Source: Calliopsis andreniformis
Taxonomy: Eukaryota > Arthropoda > Insecta > Hymenoptera > Andrenidae
Assembly: GCF_051401765.1 (NCBI RefSeq)
Contig: NW_027480432.1
Span: forward strand, 10,496,501 to 10,560,500
DNA: 64,000 bases
Direction: 5' to 3'
Shown here: piece after piece, positions 1 to 11,997 of the stretch
How positions within the stretch are numbered: the first letter of the stretch is position 1
How the letters are laid out: each line of letters begins with the position of its first letter
Notes under the pieces: model-generated
Database searches by the model: none
Told to the model about the DNA's origin: nothing
The model's input: only the letters and a program-made list of their open reading frames with translations
Position numbers and translations under genes: made by a program

Positions 1-65
1 ATAGTTTTAAGTAAACTGTTAAACTGTTTTGGCTTATGACTTTATTTAAATGGATTCCTATTATT

Positions 66-222
66 TTAACCCTTAACTATGGGCGCCCAATTTTAAGATA
101 CAAAGAGTTTGATTGAAACCTATTAACATTAAATATTTTTAAAATTGAATATTTTTAAAATATGATATTTTAAAATTGAATATTTTTAAAATATGATGTT
201 AATTAGAATCTGAGAACGAAGT
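66..222. repeat. Interspersed repeat family A, copy 1
   Basis: This stretch begins TTAACCCTTAACTATGG and can be aligned along its length with 54181-54300, which begins TTAACTCTTAACTATGG. Shared blocks continue through GAAAC, TATTA, TAAATAT, a TATGA-GTTAATTA block and an AAC-AAG end. The TTAACYC start resembles the end of a piggyBac-type element, but no opposite inverted end is visible, so this is a one-sided or truncated copy. No coding potential is seen. The repeat relationship is read directly; the element class is inferred. Confidence 0.6.
136..202. repeat. 31-bp AT-rich tandem duplication
   Basis: Two near-identical units of about 31 bp follow one another, each carrying AAAATTGAATATTTTTAAAA and then TATGAT. 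The duplication lies inside repeat copy 1 and is absent from the related copy at 54181, so it probably arose after insertion. Confidence 0.75.
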
Positions 223-344
223 ATGACATGTATACTCAGCTTTCATTATAAAGTCTTTGATATTTAAGTGAGAGCAGTAATAAAAATATATCTTTGTGTA
301 TATATAAATAGAGCACATAAAAATAAATAAAATAAATATACAGA

Positions 345-435
345 ACTCAATTTTGAATGAAACGGACTTGGTTTGTTATATTATTTCTGTATCTGAGGCA
401 CAGACTAACCCAAGTCCATTTTTTCAAAATTGAGT
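345..435. repeat. Imperfect inverted repeat / hairpin
   Basis: The arms are 345-376 and 403-435. The outer 13 bases ACTCAATTTTGAA pair perfectly with TTCAAAATTGAGT. After a 5-6 nt internal loop, GGACTTGG pairs with CCAAGTCC, followed by weaker pairing into a loop of roughly 25 nt. It could be a very short foldback transposon or a transcribed hairpin. No promoter or coding frame is apparent. Confidence 0.6.
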
Positions 436-2109
436 GTCTTACAGGATCTTACTGCTTGCTCTTCATATTATTAGAATAATGGAAAATTAGTTAAGTTACA
501 GTAATTTAATAGCATAAACTACTTCAAATACTATGTTAAGAAATGGGTAATTGCATTTTTTTCGGCTCTTCTGATAACAAAAAATAAATAAATAAGAAAA
601 TAGGACTTGAAATAACAAAAAAGGACTTAAATTACACTGCCTCTCAGGCACAGATATTATATCATATTATGTTATATTATATTCTATTATATTATACGAC
701 ATTACAGGAACACCTACTCAAAAGAAAAAGTAGTGTTCACTCGTTACAAATTATTGTTTAAATAATAGAAGAAGAGTCATAGTACTGTAGATTTTAATAC
801 TACAGTATTCAGATACTTTACAAATTTAAATCATAAAATTAAAATCATAATTATATTGCAAAAGTACTATTACGTCTATGAAATCAACTGGACCATAGAA
901 TTTGAAGAAAACAATAATAAACGCTAAAGGAAACTGAAAATATCAGCCACTAGGAAAATGATAACCCTGTTTATTTACAAAAACATATTTCTAACATGCC
1001 ACACGATTTGAAATATTATTCAACCAGATTCTAAATCTTTGTCAAAATATTCTTATTTTAGTTTAGTAGTATTGACATACTTTGGAAACTGGTTAGAAAT
1101 TCGTGTAACATCAGAATTCACTCCTCTTTGATTCTGTTCCTAAAATTTAAATGAATATGTAATCAATTATCAATTTTTTTAATTTTTGTACCTATCTGTA
1201 TATTGTATTACAGTGTTTCACAAAATATTTTTGTTGCTACTTTTTATATGTATTCGAGATATAATGCTTAGAAGTTCAAACTGTACTAGTGTTTGAATAT
1301 TAATTATTGCAGTCGGTACGTATACATATATAAATATATAATTAAGGAAAACGTTTGTAGAAAATTCAGGAAGAAATATCTCAGAAGATAATGTAAAGTA
1401 TACATTTTAATTGTACTTATATCAAACACAAGCAATATAAATATAGAATATAGAATATATGATATACAATATGGAATATAGAATATAGAACACAAACATA
1501 CAGAAAAAGAACCTGGGATGAAGAATAAAATAAGTATTTCGTGAATGACAATTTTATACAAAACCAAGTACCTTTCTTTAAGCCGACGATGCTAAAAACT
1601 AAATTTTACTCATTTACAAGCAATATAAAATAATTAATTAAATAGATAGACCTTGTTTCTGCCAAATCCTCTTATTTTAATTAGTGTTCAAAAGGTTAAC
1701 CCTGAAAAACGCTAACAATAAGTTTCGTTTAAATCAGTATTACATACCTATAATTATCATGGCTATTAATTATGTAGATAGTCCCTGCAGTACCAATCTC
1801 CTAAACCATTACACTAAATTCCAAAAATACTCATAAAACACAACCACACTACAAAAATTTATTAAATTCATCGACTTTATTAATCAGTCACCTTCTCGTA
1901 GACTTTTATCGAAGCATTTCTCAACACTGATAAAGCTCCCCTGGTTCATACACCCATTTTTTATCCGAGATCAATGGATCGATAAACATTCTTAAGAAAC
2001 TAACATCTAACATCACGGAATTAGATACAGTGCATTAAATTTAGAGCATATTTATTTATTCCTAGACATTCTGATTAAACGAACATCGGCAGAAAAAGAC
2101 GAAGATACA
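436..2109. other. AT-rich stretch without recognisable gene
   Basis: No protein or RNA gene can be supported. It contains simple AT sequence, including TATTA-type runs near 655-700 and irregular ATAGAATAT-type repeats at about 1438-1497. The 87-codon minus-strand frame at 1304-1567 is low-complexity, hydrophobic translation of AT-rich DNA and looks fortuitous. Confidence 0.6.
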
Positions 2110-2610
2110 ATTAAATATGATAATATTTGACGTCCCACAAACGTTCACCCAGCGGGACTCGCATCCTCCGTGGTCAGGTTCCATAACAGCCAGTCGAGAT
2201 CGCACTAAAGATAAACATGCCCGTGCATAAAACTTTATTTGCAATGAGCGAATCGCAATAAAGCAGATAGTTAAGGCGGGCATCGCGGCCGAGGATAGAA
2301 CACTCGTTAATTTTCTGCTCTGTCCTCGGCCGCGTCTTATTTCGCTCGCGAAACAGCCGACCCGACCCGTGGCGTTCGATTATCGATTATCACTTATTCA
2401 CGTCTCCATCATCTCTCGACCACTGACACAGCAAAGAGAATTCACCGAGGTGGTATCGAGTCGATGACTTATTGTTTGTCATATCGACCGACGCCCGTCG
2501 TATATTTTCTGACCCAGAAAGAGATTCTGGCGCGCGGAGAGCCGAGGGACAAGTCAACTCGGGGCGAGCTAAACGACCAACACGTTCATCGCCTTGCTGT
2601 CGGTAAGCAG
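2110..2610 (+). promoter_or_regulatory. GC/CpG-rich island, candidate promoter or 5' exon
   Basis: Base composition changes sharply to GC- and CpG-rich, with CGCGGCCGAGG, CTCGCGAAACAGC and GACCCGACCCG tracts. Unrelated frames overlap on both strands (2062-2283 minus, 2464-2781 plus), which argues against a protein exon. A good splice-donor sequence, CGGTAAGCAG, lies at about 2600-2609, so a plus-strand noncoding first exon ending near 2600 is possible. A strong hairpin (2284-2334) sits inside. The composition and donor are seen; promoter or exon status is inference. A conserved enhancer is the main alternative. Confidence 0.35.
2284..2334. repeat. GC-rich 16-bp stem-loop
   Basis: The left arm CGCGGCCGAGGATAGA (2284-2299) and right arm TCTGTCCTCGGCCGCG (2319-2334) are inverted copies with a single difference. 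That difference becomes a G-U or A-C pair depending on the strand transcribed. The loop is 19 nt and AT-rich. A stem this GC-rich is unexpected in AT-rich surroundings and implies a stable RNA or cruciform structure. It lies within the CpG-rich island. Confidence 0.8.
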
Positions 2611-2714
2611 ACGACCATTATGAATCGACGATTAGGGGCATGTTGCTGTTTAGTTGAGGATCTTAATGTGATCAAATGTGATTGCTCAGTCTTTTTCTGT
2701 ATGCTACTCTGTAA

Positions 2715-3470
2715 CAATCATGACCAAACCAAGGATTGCCAGCCGCTTGTGGCTCTTTTAGATGTTTACTGTGGCTCTTAGGTTTTGGGAATCCTTCCAG
2801 GAAAACTTTTAGGGAAAAATCCATCTCCAATTCAGACTCCACGTACGAGTGGGGAAGCATACTCGAAAACATTTAATCAAGGGATGAATGAGTCAAGGCT
2901 GTGTGCTTGAAAATGAGACCAGGTTCACTGCTGTACCATATTTTTTCACAAACTTACAGCGGCTCAAAGATCGACAATTTTGCTGACCTTTCGACCATTG
3001 TGCCATTCTGATGCCAGAGTCACAGTTTTCACTTAGATAGCGATAAATCAATGAAAAAATAGCGTAGATTGATTTGTGAGGGCTCGTTGGAAAGGGAGGC
3101 TGTCGCTTTTGAGTCCACTGTGGATTGAATTGTAGAAATAATTTGTTGAACTCCGTACAGGCGTTTGAATTGGCAAAATTTTCATAGGAAAACCATCTTC
3201 TTTTTCTCACACCACAGCTGAACAGGAAAGTGTCATCGGAAAAGTTCAATTGAGGTATGAGGAAGTAGAGACTTCATCCCTTAAAATGAGCCTAGGCTCA
3301 CTGCTGTACAATTTTTTTTCACAAAGTTGCAGCAGATTAAAGATCGACAATCTTTTTGGCCCAAAATTAGTATATAATATTTAATTTTATATGTGTAAAA
3401 TACTATTCCAATGGAGGATGTGGCTCTGCAGTATTTCTGATTGGTGAGCTATGGCTTCTGCCAGGACAGA
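2715..3470. repeat. Composite degenerate repeat with 80-bp direct repeats
   Basis: Two diverged direct repeats are present, at 2909-2988 and 3283-3361. They share blocks such as TTCACTGCTGTAC, TTTTTTCACAAA and AAAGATCGACAAT. The 295 bp between them hold a 118-codon minus-strand frame (2893-3249) that I cannot assign to any family. The flanks at 2725-2780 (GCCAGCCGCTTGTGGCTC) and 3409-3470 also look like transposon ends, but I could not pair them convincingly. The region is best treated as an old DNA-transposon or composite repeat. The direct repeats are seen; the class is unresolved. Confidence 0.5.
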
Positions 3471-5138
3471 GTTTAGCCATCAATGCTCTGTAGAATATAT
3501 TCTTCTTATAAACACGATTATGTTCTCCTTACCTTTAGAAATTACTTTCTAATTTTTTTCATGTGCTCTGAAAAGACAAAGACGAGTTATGGAGGTATTG
3601 GACTCGAAAAAATGTCTCTTATTCTGTATAAGATTGTTGGGTGTGGGTATTACGTTACGAGTTTATAAGGAGTAAACACTGCTTAACTGTTTTATATAAT
3701 AGATGATTATGTTTTGTAACAGTTTACATAATAGACAGTTATTTAAATGAGATATGACTTGAGATGGGACTATTGTTCTCTAAAAAATTAAAAATTATAT
3801 CTTGTACAAGGAAATTATTCAATGTTTTTTTCAGTATGAAGTCACTGCTCACTAGCAAGCTTTTGAGGTCAACTCATGTTCAAAACATCCTACCTGAATG
3901 ACAATGAACTGTAATAAAACTTTACTGGGAATAATTTGAAAGTAGCAAAGTAGCAACGAAACTATAACGAGGAAATACAATACAGTGTTTACGTGTTATA
4001 GACTCGTGAAAGAAGGAAAATCCCTAAGGAAAAGATGCATCTTTTGAAAAAAGGTTTCTACACATGGAAAATGGTAACTCAATTCCAAGAAATAAAGAAA
4101 ACAGCAATGAGCCAGTAATCAGGAAATGTGGTACCAATAAATCTTGATGTAAACTTCATAATATATTTTTCTTTCTCTCTTTTTACACTTTCATCGCAAA
4201 CATTAAATAAAAACGAATATTAAATAAACGAAGACTTAAACAAACTTTAATTAATAAGGTATATTTATTACGCCAGAAGAGTTACTTACTCGAAAATATT
4301 TCTCCACCCTATCACACTTATCTTAATTTAATACTACATATCAATATATTTTTATATAACAAATTAGTAGACTATAAGTAAAAATACCATACGTTACGAA
4401 ATTCCCCGTACAAGAATCACTTCTCGCATCTACAGTTACCACGAAGTGATGAAACTGATAAACCATATCAGTACTTGAAAAAAGAGTTACCACGTTCATA
4501 ATGGTAAGCAACACTTTGCACTTTCAGTAGCGTGGTTGATTGCTTGGCTGGAAGTGATTAAGGCCATGTTAAATGTTGCCCACCTTCGTGCGTATGATTT
4601 CTTTTGGATCGAAACATCGGTAATCGAACTGGAACGCTTCATGGCTACATGGAATCTGTAATCTCAGAAGTCTCATTAGTCATGGATCACCGACAGCAAA
4701 TACTTATATCGTTCCCCGCTGCAACCTTGGTACGCGTAGCAATTAACGTGACAGGTGCGAGCATGACATAAGACCCGTTTCCTCTAATATTAACGTCTAG
4801 TTCACGTTACTAGACGGTCAATTAACTCTTATTTTAAGGAAAAGCAGAATTGATGAACACCTGTTAACGCTAATTTGATAACGACGTGAAGGTTGATATT
4901 GTCGGGAGATAGAGACATTTAAAGTAGATCGACGTATATGCACGCGTATGTTGCTGATTTATGTTCAGAGTAGTGAACGCGTCCTTAAGGTGAATGTCCT
5001 AATATCCGAGCGCGTACGATGTTAATGTACCAGTGAGTGAACAGCCTAAATATGCGTATCTCGATACTTGAATTATATCTCTGCAGCTGAAGATACTATT
5101 GCATGCGGGTATTTGTTATCTTTTTATTACAATAGATG
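3471..5138. other. Gene-free stretch with a moderately GC-rich part
   Basis: No gene is supported. From about 4400 to 5060 the sequence is less AT-rich and contains many CpGs and short palindromes such as CGTCTAG/CTAGACG around 4795-4818. This is compatible with conserved noncoding DNA but shows no reading frame worth calling. Confidence 0.5.
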
Positions 5139-5214
5139 TTAAACTTAAATTAAATAAAATTAGCGTTAGCGTTGGATTAGCGGGACATGGTCAGCTATTG
5201 GGACATTTACCTTA
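5139..5214 (-). mobile_element. GTCCCA-type MITE family, truncated copy
   Basis: Read on the minus strand, this begins AAGGTAAATGTCCCA, then has a second CATGTCCC block and TAACGCTAATTTTATTTAA. It matches the left part of the copies at 50452, 57464 and 59049. Only one terminal part is preserved, so this is a truncated non-autonomous element. Confidence 0.7.
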
Positions 5215-5507
5215 TTTGTTATAAGATAAAACAGTAATTCATCAGTAACAGTAGAATTATAGAGCACTACAAATACATCTTCTCCATCTTCCATTGGTAA
5301 GCGAGAAGCAGAAACTGAGAAGAAAAACAAGAATAATTGAATCAATTATGAAAATCACTGCAATTTTATAAGACAATGTATTATGCAGAGAGACTTCTTT
5401 TAATCTACAAAGCTTTGTGTTGTGATATAAAAGAAAATACAAAATAAAATATGCACTGAGAACAAACAGCAGAGCTTATTAATTTATTTCATTTATTTTA
5501 TTAAAAT

Positions 5508-5567
5508 GTAGATATTTTTATCTACATGTAAATATTTTTATCTACACGTAGATATTTTTATCTACAT
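5508..5567. repeat. 20-bp tandem repeat of palindromic units, three copies
   Basis: Three consecutive 20-bp units occur at 5508-5527, 5528-5547 and 5548-5567. Each is of the form GTAGATATTTTTATCTACAT with one or two changes. Each unit is itself a hairpin (GTAGATA/TATCTAC), so the array could fold as three small stems or as larger alternatives. Confidence 0.9.
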
Positions 5568-6699
5568 TACAGCTCCTGGCCATCGAATTAGAACCAAAAT
5601 AGAACCAAAATTGAATTGCCCTGTTGTTTTTATATTAATATTTTCATATTAATTTTAAATTAATTAGTATTTCCACAAATACTTTCGTAGAAGTCATACA
5701 CAGTAAAATGTTTAAACATGAATGAAAAGAGAATTTATGTTAACTAAATTCTGTGTAATCTGTAATATTTTTACTTTGGACCTTATATATTGTCGTTAAA
5801 GATTTCGTGTAATGAAATATTTACACTGTTTTGAATAGATGAATACATAGTTGACATATTTTCCAAAAATTTGAGAGAACTGAGGCAAGATCCATTTCAT
5901 AATATGCCATAAACAATGTCACTAAAAATTGACAAATTTTATTTAGACTGAATTCGCACAAAAAAGAATATTAATTACTAAAATTGAGTTTTTGGTTTAA
6001 TAAATCCGAAATGTGTCCATAGACTAATTTATTTAAGAATTGCAGTGAAACTAGTAGAAACAATTGAAATATCGTCATATTTAAAGTATAGTGTGTATAG
6101 CAAAGAAGTTATCTTTGATGTAATTAAATACTAGGCTGTGTATTTGTATGTAACTATGGGAAATTTCAATATGCAAAAGCCACAGAATCCATATAAAATG
6201 CAAAAATATATGACATAGCAAAAGTTGTATACACTTTATAAGATTTGGAGGGTGAAACAAATCTTCACTTTAATACCACTTTTCTAATTATCCAATTACT
6301 TAAACTTCCACAGTTTATTAACGACTAGTAAAGGTTAAATTCCTTAAAGATAGCTGGTATAAATAAATTTCCATTTAAACTACTCATTGAGTACAAATTT
6401 GAATAGCTAAGGATAGTTTGCCACTTATGACGTAGTCATAATTACACCATAAGAGTCATAATAACAACAGTAGATACAATTTTTGCATAAGGACCTAATA
6501 CAATCGCCAAGGGCTACACTACAAAAGATAATAACTGTACAAGAATAGAAGAATACATCAATAAGTATTTGACGTTTCCATATCAGAACAGTTGAATTAA
6601 TTGAACTGTTAAATTGAAGAACAGTATTTAGACCATCTAAAAGTCCAAAAAGCACAATTTCAGATATTTTATCCTAATGTGTAGTTCTGTGCATTTTAC
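5568..6699. other. AT-rich stretch without recognisable gene
   Basis: I see no gene, repeat or strong motif. The 76-codon minus-strand frame at 6425-6655 has no recognisable features and looks accidental. Confidence 0.55.
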
Positions 6700-6783
6700 A
6701 TATCTGGACTCCAGAGCAAGAGTGCATTGTAAATCTACTTATTTTCTATGTGACAATATATTTTAGCTCTGGAATCCAAATAT
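6700..6783 (+). ncRNA. Candidate hairpin RNA (microRNA-precursor-like)
   Basis: Arms 6700-6730 and 6753-6783 are each 31 nt and align without any bulge. On the plus strand I count 24 Watson-Crick pairs, 3 G-U pairs and 4 mismatches around a 22-nt loop. The core is CTCCAGAGC pairing with GCTCTGGAA. Size, loop length and pairing are within the range of animal microRNA precursors. A very small foldback transposon would give the same structure, and nothing in the sequence shows transcription. I do not recognise a known microRNA seed. Confidence 0.35.
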
Positions 6784-8479
6784 ATTATTGAAGTTATTTG
6801 AAAATGGCTAATTTTGAACTTGTACTATTCTTCAACTCATCGATTCAATTATGTTCTGATGAACGATTAGCGCACCCTGGTCGAGGGTAATCGTATCAGT
6901 TACTTACAGCTGCGATTTCACGAAAACTATGCTAGCACCCGTCATAACACTCCGCGACGCGTTAGTGTAATGATGTAATGATCGGTAGTTTGCATGCAGA
7001 GACTATTATGCACTGTATTGAGTTATCTAACAAAAACGCAATGCAGATCGAGATATAAAATTAAGTATATTAAATCCTGTTAGATGTATCAAATTTTAAT
7101 TTTATATCGTTTCCAAAATGAACTAAGAGATCAATTAATCGCCAAGAAGTGCTATGATATATTGATATATTTTCACTTGTAATGTGAATAAACTTGTGAT
7201 ATGTAACAGAGCATTTTTTATTCTTCTTTTACACTTAAAACGAATTGAAAAATATGTAAGTCGTTATTAAATGTATTTTCACTTTTAATGTTTCGAGCAC
7301 ATTATTGATTAATTTTAGTGTTGTATTATTCAATAGTTTTGCATACTTCCTTACTAATTTTATATTTTAAACACACATTCTTTATGTAAGAATAGGTGTG
7401 CCAAATGTGTACAAACATTTCTGAAATATTCATGGAATTTTGTACTGACGATGAAAATACTTATCACATTTCCGTATCCAGAATATTTGCATTACTAGAA
7501 ATTTATCCTAGGATAGGAACATATCTCAAATTTAAAACTTTCAAAAGATTTTGATGTCAAAAAAATGATAAGTGAACTACTTTTATATAAAGAACATCCC
7601 TTCTGTATTATTGTAAAGAAAATAATAATGCGTTTGGATAATGCTATAATAGAATCTAGAAAACAGAAAATAATACAATTCTTTTAAAGGTTTACAAAAG
7701 AACTAGTGTAAACAACTATAAATACCTGTCTTATATAAACTCTAAAACATTTCAAACTATAACTAATAATTAACCGAATTTCTCATAACAAAAAAATATT
7801 TTGTGGAAAATAACATTAATTAATAGGTACAGTATTTTTTGCTACTCTAGAAAAAGGCGAAATTGACAAAAATCATTTCTGTTATAAGTTCTTCAATTTA
7901 ATTCGTATTAAACCATTGACACAACAATGAAGCCTGATAGATTCCGTATAAGACATTTCTTATTGGCATTCTCACCATAAATTATTGTACTTCTAATAAA
8001 AATATATAATACAAGTTAGATCTTATGTCTAAATAACAATTAATGCCACATCAATTTTACAAACATTTAATATAAAAATATTTAATTATTTTAAAAAGAC
8101 TAACATTAAAGTGGGAGACACAATAGAAAACATCTATTTGCTTGGACTGTACCTCAATAATCACAGTAGAACACATATTACTCCATTTCCTGAAGTACAA
8201 TAATTGTCGCAATTCCTTTTAAACTAAATCACTAGTAAAAGACAGTCTTCACAAAGAAAACATAGAAAAGTTCAGTCCAAGTTACAGTCCAAAATAACCT
8301 AAAATAGTTTACAGTTACTAAGCCCAAAGTTGATGCAACCCAAAACACCAGAAAACAAATATTTACTAACAATATACTTCAGCCAGAATCTCTGTATCCA
8401 AAAGCTAGATGCCCCTAGTTAAGAATAAACATTCATGTCATTATCAAAAGTCACATTATTTCCTAAAATATTCCACCGC
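6784..8479. other. AT-rich stretch without recognisable gene
   Basis: No gene, tandem array or paired inverted ends were seen. The region around 6840-7000 is somewhat GC-richer but carries no convincing frame. Confidence 0.55.
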
Positions 8480-9320
8480 TAGAATGCGCGAAGACTTCGA
8501 ATTGGCTGTGCAGAACGCTCAAGTATCAATGTATTTGAGCCAGCCTAGTTGGCAAGCATCAAGTAGTAATAGACGAAAAACGGCATTGATGCGTGCAGGA
8601 AGAAAATCGTTGTGAGCACACCTTTACCGAGTGTCTTAGAGAGAGGAGCCACTTAAGTAGAGCCGTAGTAACTCTATAACATAAGCGTGCCAGTTGGTGG
8701 CAAATTTGCGGATGCGTGCAATTGGCATTGCCTGTGCCCTGCGTATACCTATATGTTGGCAATGGCAAACCAACTGTCCAATCGGCAGCTATGAAGCAGT
8801 TAACTTAATATAGGCGCACTAGGAATGTGTGCCATCGACGCGACGACCTCGAGGCCTTCCCTAGGTCAGTGCTAATTCTCCAGAACCGACCACTGCTTCC
8901 GAATTTCCGGTCGACCTTGAAGACGTTCACTTCATACCACATATCCGACTAGAATATTATCTATCCCTAAGGCTGCTTTAAATCTTGGAAAGATATCGCC
9001 TCGTTGTTCCACGAATCGATTGCCTTTCGACAGTTTATTTTAGCATGTCTTTGAATAACTTTAGTCCTCGCCTCGAGAGCACAATACCGCAGTTAGAAAG
9101 TAAATCGTGACTCACAGAGGCACTTAATGTACTTAGCCTTTCGGGCATGAGGGGTGATAAGAAGGGAGTAGTTTTTGGTTCGATTGAAATTTTATGAAGT
9201 ACAAACAGAACACTCCCATATAGAGGACACAGTGGAACTATTTCCGGGTCTGACAGTACATCAGCACTCGAAAGCCGATTTTGCGAAGACAATCTTCGCT
9301 AAACATGGTTCTACCTTGTT
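8480..9320. promoter_or_regulatory. GC-richer island, candidate conserved noncoding DNA
   Basis: The base composition is clearly more balanced than the flanks, with many CpGs (CGACGCGACGACCTCGAGG near 8837). Four unrelated frames overlap on opposite strands (8409-8615 plus, 8559-8768 minus, 9035-9292 minus, 9175-9357 plus). None shows a domain I recognise, and stops interrupt every longer reading. This fits a conserved regulatory block, an untranslated exon or a very old pseudogene better than a protein gene. Function is unknown. Confidence 0.3.
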
Positions 9321-9434
9321 TCTAGCCTTAGGACACACAGGACCTTCATTTTTATGACTGATAAAGTTCTTAGTATGGGGCGTCAATTTGTAGTAATCAT
9401 ACGAAATAATAGAGATACTTGTAGTAATCATACA

Positions 9435-9805
9435 TTGCACATGTATTTAATAAATAACAAAATTAAAAAGAATATGTTTCTTAGGGACACAAAAAGCTAT
9501 TTATGAGCCTAAAAGAAAATTGTTTACTAAATAAGTAATAGATATTGACATAAAGAATAGTTTTATCTAATGAAAATTATCTTATCTGAATAATTCATCT
9601 GAGGGAATAATTATATGTTATTTGCAGTAAATGATTATCTTGTCATTATTTAAATAATTTGTAATTTACATTTGAAAAGTTCTTTGAATAAACTCTACAA
9701 TTTCGATGTTCATTACTCAAAGCTTTTGTAATAAATAGAAGTGTATTTAATAAATTTAGCAAAATGATTCATGGTTGTAACTCAAAAATCGCATTTTTTG
9801 AGTTA
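9435..9805. repeat. Interspersed repeat family B, copy 1
   Basis: This aligns collinearly with 62176-62533. Shared blocks include TTGCACATGTATT, TATTGACATAAAGA, TAATGAAAATTATC, ATTATTTAAATAATTTGTAA, CTTTGAATA and TTTTTTGAGTT near the end. Neither copy shows terminal inverted repeats or a coding frame, so the element type is unknown. It could be a non-autonomous transposon or an ancient segmental copy. Confidence 0.7.
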
Positions 9806-11997
9806 TACAAAAATATAAATATCTATGTTAGAAGAATATATATTCAATAAAGTCTTTGTTTCAGAATGAAATGTGTGGGTAAGAAGTTACACTTCAAATT
9901 ACAAAGTATCCATGTAATAGACACATGAAAAGTGTTTAACAAGATCGAATAAAGTTTAGGTTCTAGGTTACCTACAATGTAAGATAATAAATTTCTTTTT
10001 GAAAATTCTCTACCAAAGCGTTTGTGACAACTTCTAATGCATCTAAATTAAACGTTAATAATATTTGCCTAAGCTTACTTGTTAATAATATGACCTGAAT
10101 TATATTTACTGCTACTTCAGAAATGTTTTTTTAAATTTTTCTATTCAAAATCTATTGAGCTCTGTCGCAATTACTATAAATGTATCAATATCATTGAACC
10201 ATTTCCGTTTTAGCGTCATTTTAATTTTGAAGAACAGAAAAACTCGCAGCTAACATAACTAAAAAAATTACTAAGAATGTTTAGGAATTTTTTCTTATCG
10301 TTAGTAACAAACTTTTTAATTAAAAAATCGCTATAGAAGTTACTATGTACGGTGATGCAGTGATTAATACAAAAATTTTAAAACTATTTCCTTGTGATTC
10401 CATCTCTTACATAACTTATAATAGGATTGCGAATTCTTATGCAAAATTTCAATAATATTTATAAAAATCTGAATTTGCACAAATATCCACAGACTGTTCA
10501 TAAATTATGGCACTTACATACTTGATTTCCTAATGAATACTAACACTTATTACCGATACAAGATACGTATCCACAGCTCTATAGTGTGCTGTTTCTTCAA
10601 ACGAGGTATATGCATTTTTAATGTACTACTTTACCCTCATTAATATTCATTTATTACTGGTAATTATGTATATCATTACATTTAAGACAGTTATTCCATT
10701 TACACACTGAAAACCATAGGGCACTTTTGAAACGTTTGAGAACAAAAACTATTCAGTCCATTAGTTTAGATGATTACACATTTGTTCATACCTATTGTAT
10801 CTCTGCAGATGAATGTTGTGTACGCGGCTAATTAATATTTGAAGAGATATTAACGATTTCATAGCAAACTTCAAAATCGTTTTTAACGAAAAGAAAATTG
10901 ATTAATATAATCGACATTGTAATTCGAATTAGAAGGTATAGGAAGTATTACAAACTGACAAAATAGTAGCATTTTCTATATTTTCTAAATAATAATTTTC
11001 TGTTTTGACTTTTAAAAAAGATACCTTATTCCTGAGATATTTCGAAGACCCCAATTTTCTTCAAAAGTGAACATTTACTTTATATAGTTTGTCAAAAATA
11101 AAGCAGTTATACGAAGTAGATCAAAGAGTGTTCTTTAAAGAAGTGTTTAAAATTTCTAACCGTAGTAAAACACTTTATAAAAATTATATATCACAGTAAA
11201 ACGTTCACAACTCCAATATTTTTACAAATATCAACAAAACCCTCTAAAACTATAATTTTTTTTTAAGCGAAAAGAAAACAATATTTTTAAAATTCTATAT
11301 GACAGCCTTTAAGTTAAAACATGGTTGGTGCTGCAGTAATAATGACTAAAAAGTGACATTTCCTCTTGGTATCATTTTCTTCCTTTATATAACTCGATTA
11401 CTTCATCAAAAATATTTTACTGTCTCGATGCAAGTGAAAGTAATTTTCTCAGTGATCTCAATTTTATTAAATTTCTTATTAATATGTGTTCTTATGAAAG
11501 TGACATAAGTAGGTATTCATACGAGATATATGAATTGATTAAGCGCGTCACGACATAGATCAGCCATTATCATTATTGTTGTGATTCCATTGATACATTC
11601 ATTTTCTAGGCAAGACATAGTAAAAATAATAAAACCATTATTCTATCACATTTATAGTATTAATTAATCGATATAAATTTCATTAAATGCACATAAAAAT
11701 AAATATAAACGATAATAATATTGCATTAAATGTCATTTAAATAAATTTCATTAAATATATATTATTGGAATTTTTTCTGATTTCAAATACACCAGGCATG
11801 AAATTTGTCTTAGAAGTAAACTAAACGATTCATCAGTACCATATCTTTCAGATAATATCTTTTTTTGTATGTACATTTCTGTGCACACTTTGACACAAGT
11901 GGAAGGAGCTTGCTTTTATTTTTACATGAGAAAATATGTACTTTATAGCATTTATTGCAACCATTTCAAAGTCTGTGAGGATAAATTGTAAAGGTAT
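9806..11997. other. AT-rich stretch without recognisable gene
   Basis: No protein frame, RNA gene or paired element ends could be supported in these 2.2 kb. Sequence is AT-rich with short homopolymer runs only. Confidence 0.55.

Noticed and set aside
1304..1567. 87-codon hydrophobic minus-strand frame as a membrane protein
   Set aside because: Residues are those expected from AT-rich codons (Ile, Leu, Phe, Tyr), with no start context or conserved motif.
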